Part shown: in pieces, positions 11,301-22,793 of the stretch
How positions within the stretch are numbered: the first letter of the stretch is position 1
How the letters are laid out: each line of letters begins with the position of its first letter
Source of the DNA: Amphiura filiformis
Lineage: Eukaryota; Echinodermata; Ophiuroidea; Amphilepidida; Amphiuridae
NCBI RefSeq assembly: GCF_039555335.1
Contig: NC_092642.1
Span: forward strand, 12,808,743-12,872,742
Length of the DNA: 64,000 bases
Direction of reading: 5' to 3'
The notes under the pieces: generated by a model
The model's input: only the letters and a program-made list of their open reading frames with translations
The model's database searches: none
Told to the model about the DNA's origin: nothing
Program-made: the position numbers and the translations under genes

Positions 11301-14300
11301 GTCCAGCGGCGTAGCCAGCAGGGGACAGGGGGGTGAGGGGGCAGAGTGACCCTGACAAAAAAAATGAAAGAGAAAAGTGATCCCTGACAAAAAACTGAAT
11401 GATAAAATGCCCCCTAAATCTTTGTCACGTAATGATTACGGAATATATCGAAATATGTATGGGTCTACATCGCGATGAAGGTTATAACAATTGTGATGTT
11501 TGCAGAATGCAAAATAGTTTACCAGCTGATGCGCTTTACGCGCATGATTCGCCGAGCGTGAGTAACGAACTTGGCAAAGTGGCGTTTTACTGTAAGAATT
11601 CAGTAACCCTGGTAACGTCGCTCTGTTGACAGGTTCAATATATCACAACGATATTATTTATGGCGTATTCCTGTTGGGTTATGTTAGACAGTTGTTCTGT
11701 TATCTTAAGCAATGTCATTTGTGGTGATATTAAACAGAAAACAACGGCCAAATATTATATTCCAACTTACTCTGATATATGCTGCGTCTCTGTCAATAAG
11801 ATCAGCCAATTTTAACAGCAAGCGCCCTCTTGCTGAAGCGTCCATTCGCCGCCATGTTGATCCAAGTTTGAAGGCTTCACGCGCTGCCTTGACAGCTAGA
11901 TCGATATCAGCCTTAGAAAAAAACACATTTAAAAAAAAAATTTTACATTTTAATTTCTTATATAGGCCTAAATATAAATGCAGAGTGTAGTTAAGTTATT
12001 CCCATCAAATGTTCAGGAGTCTATTTCAGAATGCCTTTAAACATCGTATCGTACTAGGGTGTCGTCATTCGTCAGACTCCCTATTCAGAAACATCCATGA
12101 AAACTGATGTTTTACATGCAAGACCACGATATAACCAGTACCATGAAGTACCACCCTCAAAATGAAAGAAAGAAAGAAAGAATGAAAGAATGAAAAAAGA
12201 ACAATTTGGATGATAACACAAGCCCACATAATGTGTGGGGCCAAAAACCAAAAGAGTATCGAACAAATTCATAAACTCGCTGAATGTAGATTTCATACTG
12301 CGAATTTGGACACCTCATTTGTTGCTCTGAGATCTGAGAACTCTATTTATTTTCTTGTAAAACGTTTCTTGTTTACTGGGATACTAGTATGCAAAATTGA
12401 GACTCCTTCAATATACATGTATAATGATTCAGGAGGTTTACGGAATAAATGCCAAGCATACACCACTTAAGATGACATTTATTCCATAACTTAGTTCCAG
12501 AAGCAAAATGTTGAAGGAATATCAATTTTGCGCAGTATTATGCCTACCTTGTCTCCCTCCTGCACGTCACATATCTTCTCACTGGTTGATGGATTCAAAG
12601 TGACAAATGTCTTGCCACTTACTGAGTTGACAAACTCATTGTTGATGAATGCCTAATGAATAAAAAACAAGATTAGCACAGGGTTAATGCTAGTGTAGTG
12701 CGTATACATTAAAATGGTTAAGTGTCAAGAGGTACGGTATTAGGCATGTATGCTAATTAACCACTCTTTTATTCATATTAACAGGAGTTGAGTAAGTTTT
12801 TTTGGCGCTAAAATTTGTGTACTCTTTTTCCGTGAGGCATATAGGCAAAATGCACTGGATAGTCTCAAGCGACCGACTTAGTGATAACCCGAGCTGCCAA
12901 CTGAAAAATAGTCCCTATTCTTGAACATGATAATTGTGTTAAAACCAGCAACCTCCATGCTTCATAGATATTAGATACATCTCTACCCAGTAATGTTTGC
13001 TTGTACGTTATTTTAATTATTGCCTTAATGACAAATTCATTTCAACAATATAGGTCTACATCTTGGGTTTGTTCAAACTGGGAGACCTATACATACAGAT
13101 TATCTCTATAGTCAAAATTCAAATTATATAAAGAATTTTATTCGTTTTAAGGGCTGGGGTATGAACGTTTGGACAGTATTTATTGTGGGACATTAGAGCA
13201 CATCAGACATATCGAATCGCATTCTGAATACGAAGAATGTCCTTCTGATATCAAATAATTTTGATTTTTTGAAATTCGCAATGTAATACACATTTTATGA
13301 CAAATCATTAAAATTGATATTTTGATATTTAACATTACTCGAAGTAAACTTTATAAATCTGATGATTTATACTTAAAGTGCATGTGGGTGGGATGAAAAG
13401 CCGACGATCAATTGAAAATTTTGACATTTCGTATTGAAGATATGGATTTGTTTTCCCAAAACACCAAAAAAAATTAGGTCTTTTTGGGAAAAAAATCCAT
13501 ATCTTGAATCTGAAAGGTCAAAATTTTCAATTGATCGTCAACTTTTCTACCCAGCTACATACACTTTAAGAATATATCATTAGATTTATAAAATTTACTT
13601 CGAGGACTGTTATATATCAAAAATTTGAAAAATATCAAATTTTTATAATTTGTCATACAATTTGTATTATATCGTGATTTTCAAAAAATGAAAATTATTT
13701 GATATCAGAAAGACATGCTTCGTATTCAGAATGCAATTCGATACGTCTGAGGTGCTCTCTTGTCCCATAAAAAATACTGTCGAAACGCCATAAACGCTCA
13801 TTCCAGTTCCCTTAATTCAATTGATGTATTGTGAAGGCATGCCAGGGAGTTGAAGTAAACCAAAAGTAGTTTTTGGCAAGATTCTTCCACACGGCTGCTC
13901 TATAGTCCGTATACCTTCTTCGAGTCGATCAGTAAAGTAAATTCAAATGTTGAGATTTTCTCAAAAAGTTAATTTTTACAGGATTGTTAGTTGGATTCCT
14001 TGCATCATTTCCTTTTTGAAAATGTACATTTTTATATACTTCTCATCATTACATTTAGAGATACAATAAAAAACAATATCTAAATTATTGACTCGAGAAA
14101 GGTATACAGACTATACCTGATTGATTAGTCGCGTAAACGCGATACAACGCACTTTGATTGACGAATGAGGTATCGATGTGATGATGACGGGATCCAATCA
14201 GAACCCCACATCGACGCCAAATCGGCAGACTGCTGAAGAACTTTGCTGAAAACTACAAAAAGCAAGCTTCATCCCAAAATCAACCCGATTCATTAGGGTC

Positions 14301-17300
14301 GCTTCCCAGTTTCCTGTTATATCCGACCGGTCCCGGATTTTATTTTATTGTTACTAGCACTTCCATTGCTTAGCCTTTATATCATTTGGTAAACAACTGT
14401 ATTGACCTTGCTCACCAATCAGTAAAGTCTATTGTAATTATATATGTGATTGACGGTAGCCAATGGCACTCCATGTTTAGAAAAAAGGCTAACATTTTCC
14501 AGACTGCCACTGTCTCAATACAAGATTAGATGGGCTAAATAAATAGTCCTTGTCATGTGGGGCAGCATTAAATAAAGGCATACAAACCTAGGTATGATAT
14601 ATTAGGAATTATTTCCTAGCCTCTTAACCACATGGTTACAAAACGAAATATAATACATTTTTCAACCCAAATATCTCAGCTCACGTCAATTTTCAGAACT
14701 AACGACCTACTACGAAAAGATCAGAGTAGGCCCCGAGTAGGCCTATCTACCAGGGTCTATGATCAGAGCGAGTACCGGTAAATCATGTAAATAGGATTAC
14801 ACAATATCCTCAAAATATATTATGTGGTCTCTCTACTATCACACCACTCCACATCAATTCTCCCAGTCACATTTCCCAATATGAAATTTAAAAAAAGTAA
14901 AATTAAATTTGGCAGAGGCGGGGTTCGAACTCACAGCGCACCACTTTGAATACACTATGAGCCTAGCGCCTTAGACCGCTCGGAGACCGCTCGGCCACTT
15001 GTCTTGTTGTTTTGCGTTTGAAACTTATTTAAACATATAATCGCAACTTCAACATAGGCCTACCACGTGACAAGCAAAGGCAGAAAACGTACCATATTTT
15101 GAAATTTTATTTGCCTAAAAACATTAATGTGTATTAAGGCTATATGCTCTTTTTGGTTGAAATTTTTGGTGGGAAATAATCCCGTCAAAACATTAAAGTA
15201 ATCTTTTCCCACAACTAGCACAACTAGATATCATAGTCAGGAAATTAATGATGCATCTGGTAGCTTAGATCATAACTTTCATTATACTTAGTTGCAATTA
15301 TCCCAGATAATTCTTGATTTGTTTTTACAGAGTCTTGAATTGTCGATGTTTTTGATCAAAAAACATCACTCGGTGTATTTTGAAACTCGAGGCATTAACT
15401 CTCCTCAAATTAGCCCCAAATCATAATTTATTATATGCACGTGTAGCAAACACCAATGGGAATAATTGGACGTTGATTGCGGAGCCTAAATTTGGTTTGA
15501 TTTTATTTCACAATAATTCTAAGGTGAGAATTTTGACCTGACATTTCCTTTTTGGATTTTCAATTTAAATTCATTGATATGTGATATTTTGAATAAATAA
15601 AGAGTATGCTTACCTTTCTGCAACACTTCCCGGTATCATTGAGCATCTGCTGATAGCCAACATTTTAGCTGAAAACAGTCCCTTCCTATCATTTTCGAAC
15701 AAAATATGGTTCAAAAGTACGTACACTGCGCGTATATTCTGGCACAGCGAGGTAATGAAGAGAGCTATTTACGGTGGGGTATCTATTGTAAGCTATTAGG
15801 GTAGGCCTATATAGTATATCTTCCCACAAGTGACAAGATGTGTCAAGCAGGTGCATACATAAGGGCGGTTTATTCAAACGGTAATGTCTGGATCATTGAG
15901 TATCGATTGCGCACGTATACACGGATGTGTGTGGTCCTCCCCAGGTTTTGACATGAATTACAAATGACGTCGTGAATGACCCAGCGTTTTCATTTTATTA
16001 TTACAAAATTAATCGTCGTTTATCACGAGTCCTAAGAGTCGTACCAGTTCAATTCATCAAAATTAATTTGTATTAAATGTAAAACAAACAGACAAGTAGA
16101 GTCATATGTCTTTCTATGACTGTATTCCTACCAAAATCTGATTTTCAATACACTAGAAACGTGTTGATATGTATATGGTCGAATCCAACCAAAAGTGTCC
16201 ACGGGCCAAAAATAAAAGTCCGAAATAAAAATGTCTCCGCAATTTTTTCCTTTTGCCCATTGATTGGTGACATATTGGCCTTATAGGAACCAAAAGTGCC
16301 ATTACTAATCTTGAAAAATAAATCCAGGACGTGTGATAGTAAATGTGATATCAAAACCCAATGTTACCTACGAATACCACTAGGATGCTTTCACTATCGC
16401 AATACTAATCAACCTAAAACAAATGGAATATTCCCATTAACGCTTTTTTTTCGTGTAATGTAGACCACAGGGTGTCAGGAAAATGCTAACTCAACCAGAA
16501 AATATTTGTTTTTATTTTTATAACGCGATCAATATGATCTTAGTCAATTTATGCTAGTTTATTTTTGAAAATGAAGTTTAGGTCAGTTTCTGTATTTTAT
16601 TTATCAAATGAGTATGAATCAAGTTACACATTGTATAAGAACGAGTATGATATATGTTTTCAAGAATATTAGGAATTATACGCATACACCTAACACTTTA
16701 TACAATGAAAAGGTGAAGAAACCCGGGTATTCGTAGGTAACATGAGCGATTTAACAATATCTATATTGAGTTTATAGGTTTAAATTTTGCTATTATGGTA
16801 ATGAATTAATAAAATGGTAGTTTTTAGATCCCTTTCAGATGGTACGTCCAAATGAATAAATGCTATTACCTTAGATCAAAATTTTTTGATGCTTTTAGCA
16901 AGATGTTGACCACTTCATTTTGATATACAAGTAGTTAATCAGCAATTTTACATAATAAATAATTGTTGAATGAATCCGTATATGCGTAATAATAGTGTCC
17001 TGGGGTACCGCTTAAAGTTTTGACAATTAATTTCCATTGGTAGGGACACTTCATTACACATGTCATGTATTATGCTGTATTCGTAAGTAACATTTCAGTA
17101 TTTGTAGGTAAGAATTAGACTTTTGGTGGAAATCGCAATCAAAACTTCATTTTATAAAGCACTTTGAATGTATTATTTTCTTTATGTGCGTTTATTGATA
17201 CTTTAGACCCTATCATGTATTAATAATTTCGGTTCACAACGGTTGAAAGAGGATTGAAGTAAGAAACAAAGGCACTAAAGTGACTTTAATTTGTAATTGC

Positions 17301-20300
17301 ACACAAATCGCTTAAAACCGTTATTGCAGACTTGTGAAGTCCATCTTGGAGTCAGTTACGTCTTGTGGCCTTTCGTTTGAGGGCAACTACAATTAGCTTT
17401 ATACCAGGGTCCATCAATGTGTTGTCTAGATCATGAGACAATGAGAACAGTCGTTTTTTCCATGGTATTCGTAGGTAACCTTAGCGAAAACGTCAAAAGT
17501 TACCTTCGAATAAATCAATTTGGACACAAATTACTAAGAAACCAGAAGGTCGGTAAACATTTAAAATGAAGCACACATGACAGTTGACAAATCCAAGTAT
17601 TTATCCCTTCTAATCTTCTTTGAATCAGATTTTTCTTTCAAATGAGCAGACCGTCGTCTATTTCAGTACATATTTTTCACCAATTAAGCCGTATTCAGTT
17701 TTGCATGGTGGGCATGTATGTGAATTCGCAACTTTCATTGACATATGATTTGATAGCAAACATACAGGCCTTCGTTATGTACCAATATGGGCATTGGCAT
17801 GAATGGCGGTGTTTCACAATACTGTCATGATGTCAAAGTGTATTCGTAGGTAACATTCGGTTACCGAAATTTACCTACGAATACTTGCTTTTATTGTTGA
17901 CATCTCAGAAATATTTAAACGCAGGTTATTGAAACTTGGTAGAAATAAAGAGTGTATTACCCTGCACCTATTGCTTAACTATTGTTTACTATTCTCTCAC
18001 TTTGTGGAAATGGCACAGCTTTTAACATGTATTCGGAGGTAATGCATATTTTTTACCAAACCTACCTTTGTGCCATTTAGAATTTCTGGCAGCTAAACAC
18101 AATAATAAAGATGTCCGAATGCAATGCATTTCAGTATTGGATATATCAAAGCTTGTATCAATTGCGCATTTATTAGTGATTTCCATTTTTTAAAGATATA
18201 TCTAGTGCTATGAAAAATTGTATTCGTAGGTAATGTAAAAAAATACCACTCAAAAATGATCACAAAAATTCATAATTATGTACAAATATGTGAAAAATTG
18301 AACAGGTAATCTTTGAATACACACCTTTCAGGAAATCAATTTAGATTCAATCCAATGACTTCTTTTCATAACTGATTTAGATGTTTTTAAAAATACTTTA
18401 AGAAATATTTTGAAAAAATGGGTAAAAATAGCATGTTTTGGGGTCTCTGTGTCTAAGTTTTTTCACAGAAGGGGTCTAATTATATATGGCGCGAAGCGTA
18501 TGATCAAGGCGAATAAACACAATACAAAAACGAATGCCAATTGATTAATACTTTTAAGTTATGGTCCTGAACATGCCGTGTACACTTTTCGTTGGATTCG
18601 ACCATATCTTTGTAAATCGCCGAATGTTAAGCACAGTCACCGTGGCACAATAGGCATCTTTAGTGGTGAAAACTTTAGTATTTTTTTATTCTTTTTACTA
18701 ATGCGCTGTGCCGTTTTTCAAACACGCCCCTGAATGAAATTGATGGGCAAGTAGCCAAGTACCCTTAATAGCACTCGATTTTTTTAGCTGCGGGTAGCAG
18801 CTCTATAAGTCACCATGTCTCTCCGTCTGTTAGTCTGTCTGTCCGTCCGTCCGTCCGTCCGTTAGTAACAAACGCTAAAAAATGCTGTTACGTCTACATT
18901 GTTTGTCGCATGGCTATGATACTTGGTGAGGGGGAGGGCCTATACCGGCCCCATACTGGAAAAGAGTTTCGTCCCGAAATTTGGGAAAATGAGGGGAAAT
19001 TGAGGGAAGTTAAGGAAATTGAAGAGAATTAAGGAAATTGGGATTTTTTTGAAGAGAATTAAGGAAATTGAATTTTTTTTCTTTTTTTCCGAATTTTTTT
19101 TTTGAAATTTTTTTTCCGAAATTTTTTTTTTCCAAATTTTTTTTTGACTTTTTTTTTTTTTCCGCAATTTTTTTTTCCAATTTTTTTTTTCCCCGACTTT
19201 TTTTATTATTTTTTTTTTTTGAAATTTTTTTTGAATTTTTTGTACACCAACACTGCAAAATTGAATTCCTTGTCCCGCAGCGACCGCTACGGATCCGACG
19301 GTACTTGTTTTACACACAGAAATCCGATAAATGGGCAGCTATACATGCACAATACATTATCGATTTGAACTCGCTGTGCTGCACCGGCTGCACGTGCTAT
19401 AATACTCCTATATACCGGGTATACCGGGGTTCAGTATAGAACCTGCCATTTTTCGTGCATATAGGCCTACGGTCTGGATTTTCGCAATTTATAGGACACG
19501 TAGTTTCTTCCAGATATTGGAGATTAGATTCCCATAAAGACGAAACAGTAATCTTTAGTCGGGACCTACGTAAAATTTACATACAATTTTTACCATCAAT
19601 TGAGTGTTAATTTTGACTAAATTCAGACAATATTTTGGCGTATACTTGAAATAAAATTCTCTGCCTCCTAAATCACATAAATTTTAGCACGATTGGGTAT
19701 CACGAATCGTTATATATGATGTGCAGTTAATATTCATATATTCTTTTATACATATAATGCTTCAGTTTTCCCTAGAATGTGCAATAAATTAGCAATAAAA
19801 GTTTTCTTATTTTAGCAGCACTCTAGAAACTCTGGCGTACGGCGAGTACTGCTGTACTCTACTATAGCTTAGCTTATACTGTAAAATAAGTTGAGTATTG
19901 CATCAATGCATTATGCAACTGCTCAATAAAATGAGCTATCCTACACGATGCTTTTTATTATATTTTTTTTTCTGATGCCTATTTCTTGACAATACGGTAT
20001 GGTAAATTGGGATAAATATGCCAATACGATACCGAGGTCTCACTTAACCCATCGCAAATATATGTATATTATAGTTTCATAGCTCAATGGTAGTGCGGAA
20101 GATGCTCGAGACCGACTTTGAACTTGTGACAACTTATACTTATTTAAAGATAGGATTGCCAAATATTTGAAGATCTTTGCTGATAACTTAATATGGACAA
20201 ATGGAGTGATAATAAAATTGATTTTATGATAAAAAGAATGCTTTACAAGGCTGATAGCAGAAAATAATAAATTATAATAATTTTATAATATTTCTTTAAT

Positions 20301-21277
20301 ATTTTCTGGTATAAATTATGATAGTTATGCCCAAATGCTCCAATATTAAGCATTTCTGTAAAATGGATTCTTTTAAGGGATCCAAAATGAGCGTTTATTG
20401 CTTTTCGACAGTATTTTTTGTGGGACATGAGAGCACCTCAGACCTATCGAATTGCATTCTGAATACGAAGCATGTCTTTCTGATATCAAATAATTTTCAT
20501 TTTTTTAAAATCACAATATAATTCAAATTTTATGACAAATTATAAAAATTTGATATTTTTCAAATTTTGATATATAACAGTCCTCGAAGTAAATTATATA
20601 AATCTAATGATATATTCTTAAAGTGTATGTAGCAGGGAGGAAAAGCCGACGGTCAATTGAAAATTTTGACCTTTCATATTGAAGATATGGATTTTTTCCC
20701 AAAAAGACCTAATTTTTGTTGGTGTTTTGGGGAAAAAATCCATATCTTCAATACGAAAGGTCAAAATTTTCAATTGATCGTCGGGTTTTCATCCCACCTA
20801 CATACACTTTAAGTATAAATCATCAGATTTATAAAGTTTACTTCAAGTACTGTTAAATATCAAAAATATAAATTTTAATGATTTGCCATAAAATGTGTAT
20901 CAAATTGCGAATTTCAAAAATCAAAATTATTTGATATCAGAATGACATTCTTCGTATTCACAATGCAATTCGATATGTCTGATGTGCTCTAATGTCCCAA
21001 AATAAATACTGTCCAAACGTTCATACCCCAGCCCTTAATGTAGTAATAATCTGAATAATATTCATATGTATTATGAATAAATTTACATCTACCCCAGCAG
21101 GTGTCCCACTTATACCCCACAGCTGCGTATAAAATAGGGTAAGTGGGACCGTTCAAATTTACAGGTCTGAAATTAATGTAGTACACGAACTACTAATATT
21201 TTTGTGTGGTTTCCCTCATACGTATCCAGATATTATTATTTCCTTACCTGTGTGTACTTGATTTCTGGTGCAGTCAT
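5379..21277 (-). CDS. ALDH1A: Aldehyde dehydrogenase, class 1 (retinal dehydrogenase type), copy A
   Basis: NAD(P)-dependent cytosolic aldehyde oxidation, plausibly retinal to retinoic acid. Thirteen coding exons, 5' to 3': 21248-21277, 12548-12652, 11771-11911, 10733-10859, 10122-10312, 9837-9950, 9426-9528, 8569-8753, 7853-8017, 7021-7178, 6333-6407, 5911-5950, 5379-5411. All junctions are GT-AG, phases join cleanly, and the product is 488 residues (human ALDH1A proteins are about 500). It begins [10 protein letters not shown] and ends [10 protein letters not shown]. Key residues: Asn157 in PWNFP, Lys180 in KPAEQTP, the FTGSTE cofactor motif (231-236), general base Glu256 in LEMGGKSP, nucleophile Cys290 in GQVC, Glu387 before IFGP, and PFGGYK near the C-terminus. 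These equal N169, K192, E268, C302 and E399 of mammalian enzymes with a constant offset of 12. The start codon was chosen because exon 1 joins exon 2 in phase and is conserved in copy B. Intron 1 is 8.6 kb and repeat-filled. It looks functional. Substrate preference (ALDH1A versus ALDH2-like) is inferred from the KIPxKNS tail. Confidence 0.93.
5535..5705. repeat. Short inverted-repeat element in intron 12 of copy A
   Basis: Bounded by CAATAATTATGA at the left and its inverse near ATAATTATTG at the right, with C/G-rich interior runs. The matching element lies in intron 12 of copy B (43,717-43,862), so the insertion predates the A/B duplication. Confidence 0.55.
7299..7700. repeat. Hairpin repeat, family AGGTTAAT/GCGTCTAATGCAC
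   Basis: Lies in intron 9 of copy A. 7,302-7,480 is an inverted repeat with ends AGGTTAATAAAT and ATTTATTAACCT around a CGAGCCCCGAAGAGGGGAG centre. The following ~220 bases are also shared with the copy at 59,592-59,960, so the repeat unit is longer than the hairpin. No protein frame. Confidence 0.75.
8306..8352. repeat. Poly(A) tract with TAAA units
   Basis: Pure A run followed by TAAA/TGAA units in intron 8 of copy A. The CGACCGACCC motif just before it also occurs in the 58.8-59.1 kb element, so this may be the tail of a related insertion. Confidence 0.7.
10937..11172. repeat. ~40-bp minisatellite in intron 3 of copy A
   Basis: About 5.7 tandem copies of a 40-42-base unit built on TTTGAGTCCCCGAGG plus TTTCTATTTGTCACGTAATT. 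Copy B has a single diverged unit at the same intronic position (about 48,826-48,865), so the array expanded in A after duplication. Confidence 0.9.
12153..12196. repeat. (GAAA)n/(GAAT)n microsatellite
   Basis: Imperfect purine-rich tetranucleotide tract in intron 2 of copy A. Confidence 0.8.
13151..13811. mobile_element. Fully palindromic TTAA-flanked MITE, copy 1
   Basis: 661-bp element that is one long inverted repeat: the left half pairs with the right half almost throughout and the centre is a hairpin around ATCCATATCTT. It is flanked by TTAA on both sides (13,147-13,150 and 13,812-13,815). Ends start GGGCTGGGGTATGAACG at the left, and the right end carries the inverted but diverged form. 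TTAA target use is typical of piggyBac-type transposases. It has no coding capacity. A second copy lies at 20,377-21,034 in the opposite orientation and a terminal fragment at 30,237. Both full copies sit in intron 1 of ALDH copy A. Confidence 0.88.
13901..14115. mobile_element. MITE with ~26-bp inverted ends
   Basis: Left end TATAGTCCGTATACCTTCTT is inverted at the right end as AAAGGTATACAGACTATA, with CGAGTC next to both. 215 bp, no frame, intron 1 of copy A. Confidence 0.65.
14911..15003 (-). tRNA. tRNA-like relic or SINE head
   Basis: On the minus strand an A-box-like TGGCCGAGCGG and a B-box GTTCGAACCCC stand at tRNA-like spacing, with GGCGCTAGGCTCATAG between. The CCGAGCGGTCT segment is duplicated and the acceptor stem does not pair cleanly, so I do not call a working tRNA. 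The D-arm is of Leu/Ser style. A related relic is at 34,262-34,345. Confidence 0.5.
15004..16362. other. Unassigned part of intron 1, copy A
   Basis: AT-rich intron sequence. No exon, RNA gene or clear repeat boundary was recognised. Confidence 0.5.
16363..18235. repeat. Region with recurring GTATTCGTAGGTAAC motif
   Basis: A 15-base motif GTATTCGTAGGTAAC, or a close variant, occurs about ten times in both orientations: 16,363-16,377 (-), 16,727-16,741 (+), 17,077-17,091 (+), 17,098-17,110 (+), 17,465-17,479 (+), 17,499-17,512 (-), 17,840-17,854 (+), 17,871-17,884 (-), 18,029-18,044 (+) and 18,220-18,235 (+). The sequence between occurrences does not obviously repeat. Spacing clusters near 355-375 and 190 bases. 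I do not recognise the element. Confidence 0.7.
18236..18780. other. Unassigned part of intron 1, copy A
   Basis: AT-rich sequence between the motif-rich region and the (TCCG)n repeat. I recognise no gene or repeat. Confidence 0.45.
18785..18975. repeat. Dispersed repeat with (TCCG)n core
   Basis: Starts GCTGCGGGTAGCAGCTCTATA and contains a GTCTGTCCGTCCGTCC tract at about 18,831-18,862. This combination is familiar to me as a dispersed non-coding repeat of marine invertebrate genomes, but I cannot name its family. Confidence 0.5.
18979..19245. repeat. Low-complexity T-rich degenerate repeat
   Basis: Two tandem GAAGAGAATTAAGGAAATTG units, then a long run of degenerate TTTTTTTCCGAAAT-type units. 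Lysine- and phenylalanine-rich frames here are artefacts of composition. Confidence 0.85.
19246..20372. other. Unassigned part of intron 1, copy A
   Basis: AT-rich intron DNA. An A-box-like TAGCTCAATGG at about 20,083 is too isolated to call a tRNA. Nothing else was recognised. Confidence 0.45.
20377..21034. mobile_element. Fully palindromic TTAA-flanked MITE, copy 2
   Basis: 658-bp near-perfect inverted repeat flanked by TTAA (20,373-20,376 and 21,035-21,038). It is the same family as 13,151-13,811 in inverted orientation, with its GGGCTGGGGTATGAACG end at the right. Its two arms differ from each other by only scattered bases. Non-coding. The two copies face each other within one intron. 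Confidence 0.88.
21248..21277 (-). CDS. ALDH1A: ALDH copy A, first coding exon
   Basis: Thirty bases encode [10 protein letters not shown], ending CAG before a GTAAGG donor. Sequence and upstream flank are conserved in copy B (51,696-51,725), which supports this start over any internal Met. It is separated from exon 2 by 8.6 kb. Confidence 0.85.
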
Positions 21278-21503
21278 GGTTTCCTGTTACTTGCAGAACC
21301 AATGCAGAATAGTACAATATAGAGGACCAAACTATACCAATGTGGTTAGCGTAAAGCACGAAATGCAAAAGAGAGCTGAGTCAGGTTGTTTGTGTGCTCC
21401 GATAGTTCTATTTACATATCGGTTCAAGTCCACGCAGTTTTGCTATATTGTACTATAATTATAGTACATTACGCGCCCGGGATTACGCGCCGTCAGCTGT
21501 GCC

Positions 21504-21510
21504 TATATAA
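21504..21510 (-). promoter_or_regulatory. Candidate TATA box, ALDH copy A
   Basis: TTATATA on the minus strand, about 230 bases upstream of the start codon. The upstream block (21,285-21,540) is homologous to that of copy B, which has a TATATAAT at the matching place. A start near 21,475 is inferred. No direct evidence of transcription. Confidence 0.35.
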
Positions 21511-21964
21511 ATGCAGACTACTGCATGCAGCGTGTATGTGTGCAATAAAATGTCACATGAATATCAGCTTTCATAGCAAACGACAGAATCCCGGGTCAAA
21601 AGATAAGGGGCTGTTCAATACTTATGAGCCCCGGTATAGCATTCATATCTACATACTAACAAAGTATGATGTTTTGCATAACTTTTATTTTGCATAAAGA
21701 AACACCGCGCGATGTGTGTTGTAAGGGTGCATTACCACCAAATTACTGTCCCTCATCATTTATTAGACATTAGGATAATCATCCCTGAAAACAGAAACAT
21801 ACAGTCATGCAGCGTACACTTAAAATGGCATTTCGTGATCCACAGCCTCATCCCCCCACTTTTTTCAAAAAAAGTTGAGATTTTTATATCACTGGCTACA
21901 TAATGTTTATGTACAAAATATTTCTTGCAGATTAATTCGTTTAGCAAAGATATCGCGAAATTTG

Positions 21965-21994
21965 AATTTCGTTCTGGTGCACCAGAACGAAATT
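21965..21994. repeat. 30-bp perfect palindrome
   Basis: AATTTCGTTCTGGTG followed immediately by its exact inverse. Its right edge overlaps the target duplication of the adjoining element. Confidence 0.95.
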
Positions 21995-21996
21995 AC

Positions 21997-22396
21997 CCCA
22001 GGGGGGTTTGGGGGCACATCAAAAATTTTTGGTGGGTATGCTCCCCCGGAATTTTGAGGTGGTGGGTCTTTGGGAGCTGACGGCGTACCGGTAAAAGGGG
22101 GTCTTTCGGAGCTGCGAACCGGTCTGTGAACAAGTAAAATGGGGTCTTTTGGAGCTGCGAAAAGTCAAAATCAAGGGCTTTCTTGACTTTTTTTGTTGAA
22201 AATCGCCTGAAAAAACAAGAAATATGAGGAATGAGCAATTTTTGGGTCTTTAAGAGCTGAAATTATCAAAATCAAGGGCCTTTCGGAGCTTTATTTTGGT
22301 CAAATATAGGGGGTCTTTCGGAGCTGCGAATCCAAAAAGGGGGGTCTTTCCGGGGAGCATACCCGTATGGTCATTTGTGTTGAGTGCCCCCCCGGG
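21997..22396. mobile_element. CCCGGGGG-ended non-autonomous element, 8-bp TSD, copy 1
   Basis: Starts CCCAGGGGGG and ends CCCCCCCGGG, flanked by direct repeats GAAATTAC (21,989-21,996 and 22,397-22,404). The interior holds several diverged units of GGGTCTTTCGGAGCTGCGAA. No protein frame. The 8-bp duplication fits hAT-like or P-like integration. The internal unit design is shared with the copies at 24,949, 40,024 and 52,047. A truncated relative lies at about 53,709-53,812. Confidence 0.8.
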
Positions 22397-22793
22397 GAAA
22401 TTACAACGTATTGTCTATGGAGCAGTGATACACATAATCATGCATAACTCGCAAACGCAAAATCGGAATCAACTGAAATTTTGGGAATATGCTTTTTCGT
22501 GGATATGTACTGAAAATGTCATAAAAAGAGGATGCTAGGATCACGAAATACTTCTTTAAGTGTGAAACATGCGTTATACTAGTCTCAGGTTTGACCAAGA
22601 ACACTAATTTATGCAGGATACCCACATGCAGCCTACGGTAGCTGTAAAAGACAGAAAACAGAAATGACAGAAATGACAGAAAAGACAGAAAAGTTTGGAG
22701 TTATGAATTAGAGAGTTGTCAGGAAGCTGTGGGAGTTAAAATGTTGGGAGTTAATGTTTAAAGGTGCATGTTCCATTAATTGATAGTTTGCTG

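Noticed and set aside
18940-19439. Lysine-rich and phenylalanine-rich frames of 80-125 codons
   Set aside because: Low-complexity T-rich repeat. No conserved protein signature.
20083-20140. Possible tRNA (TAGCTCAATGG followed by GCTCGAGACC)
   Set aside because: Spacing between boxes is too short and no cloverleaf can be drawn.
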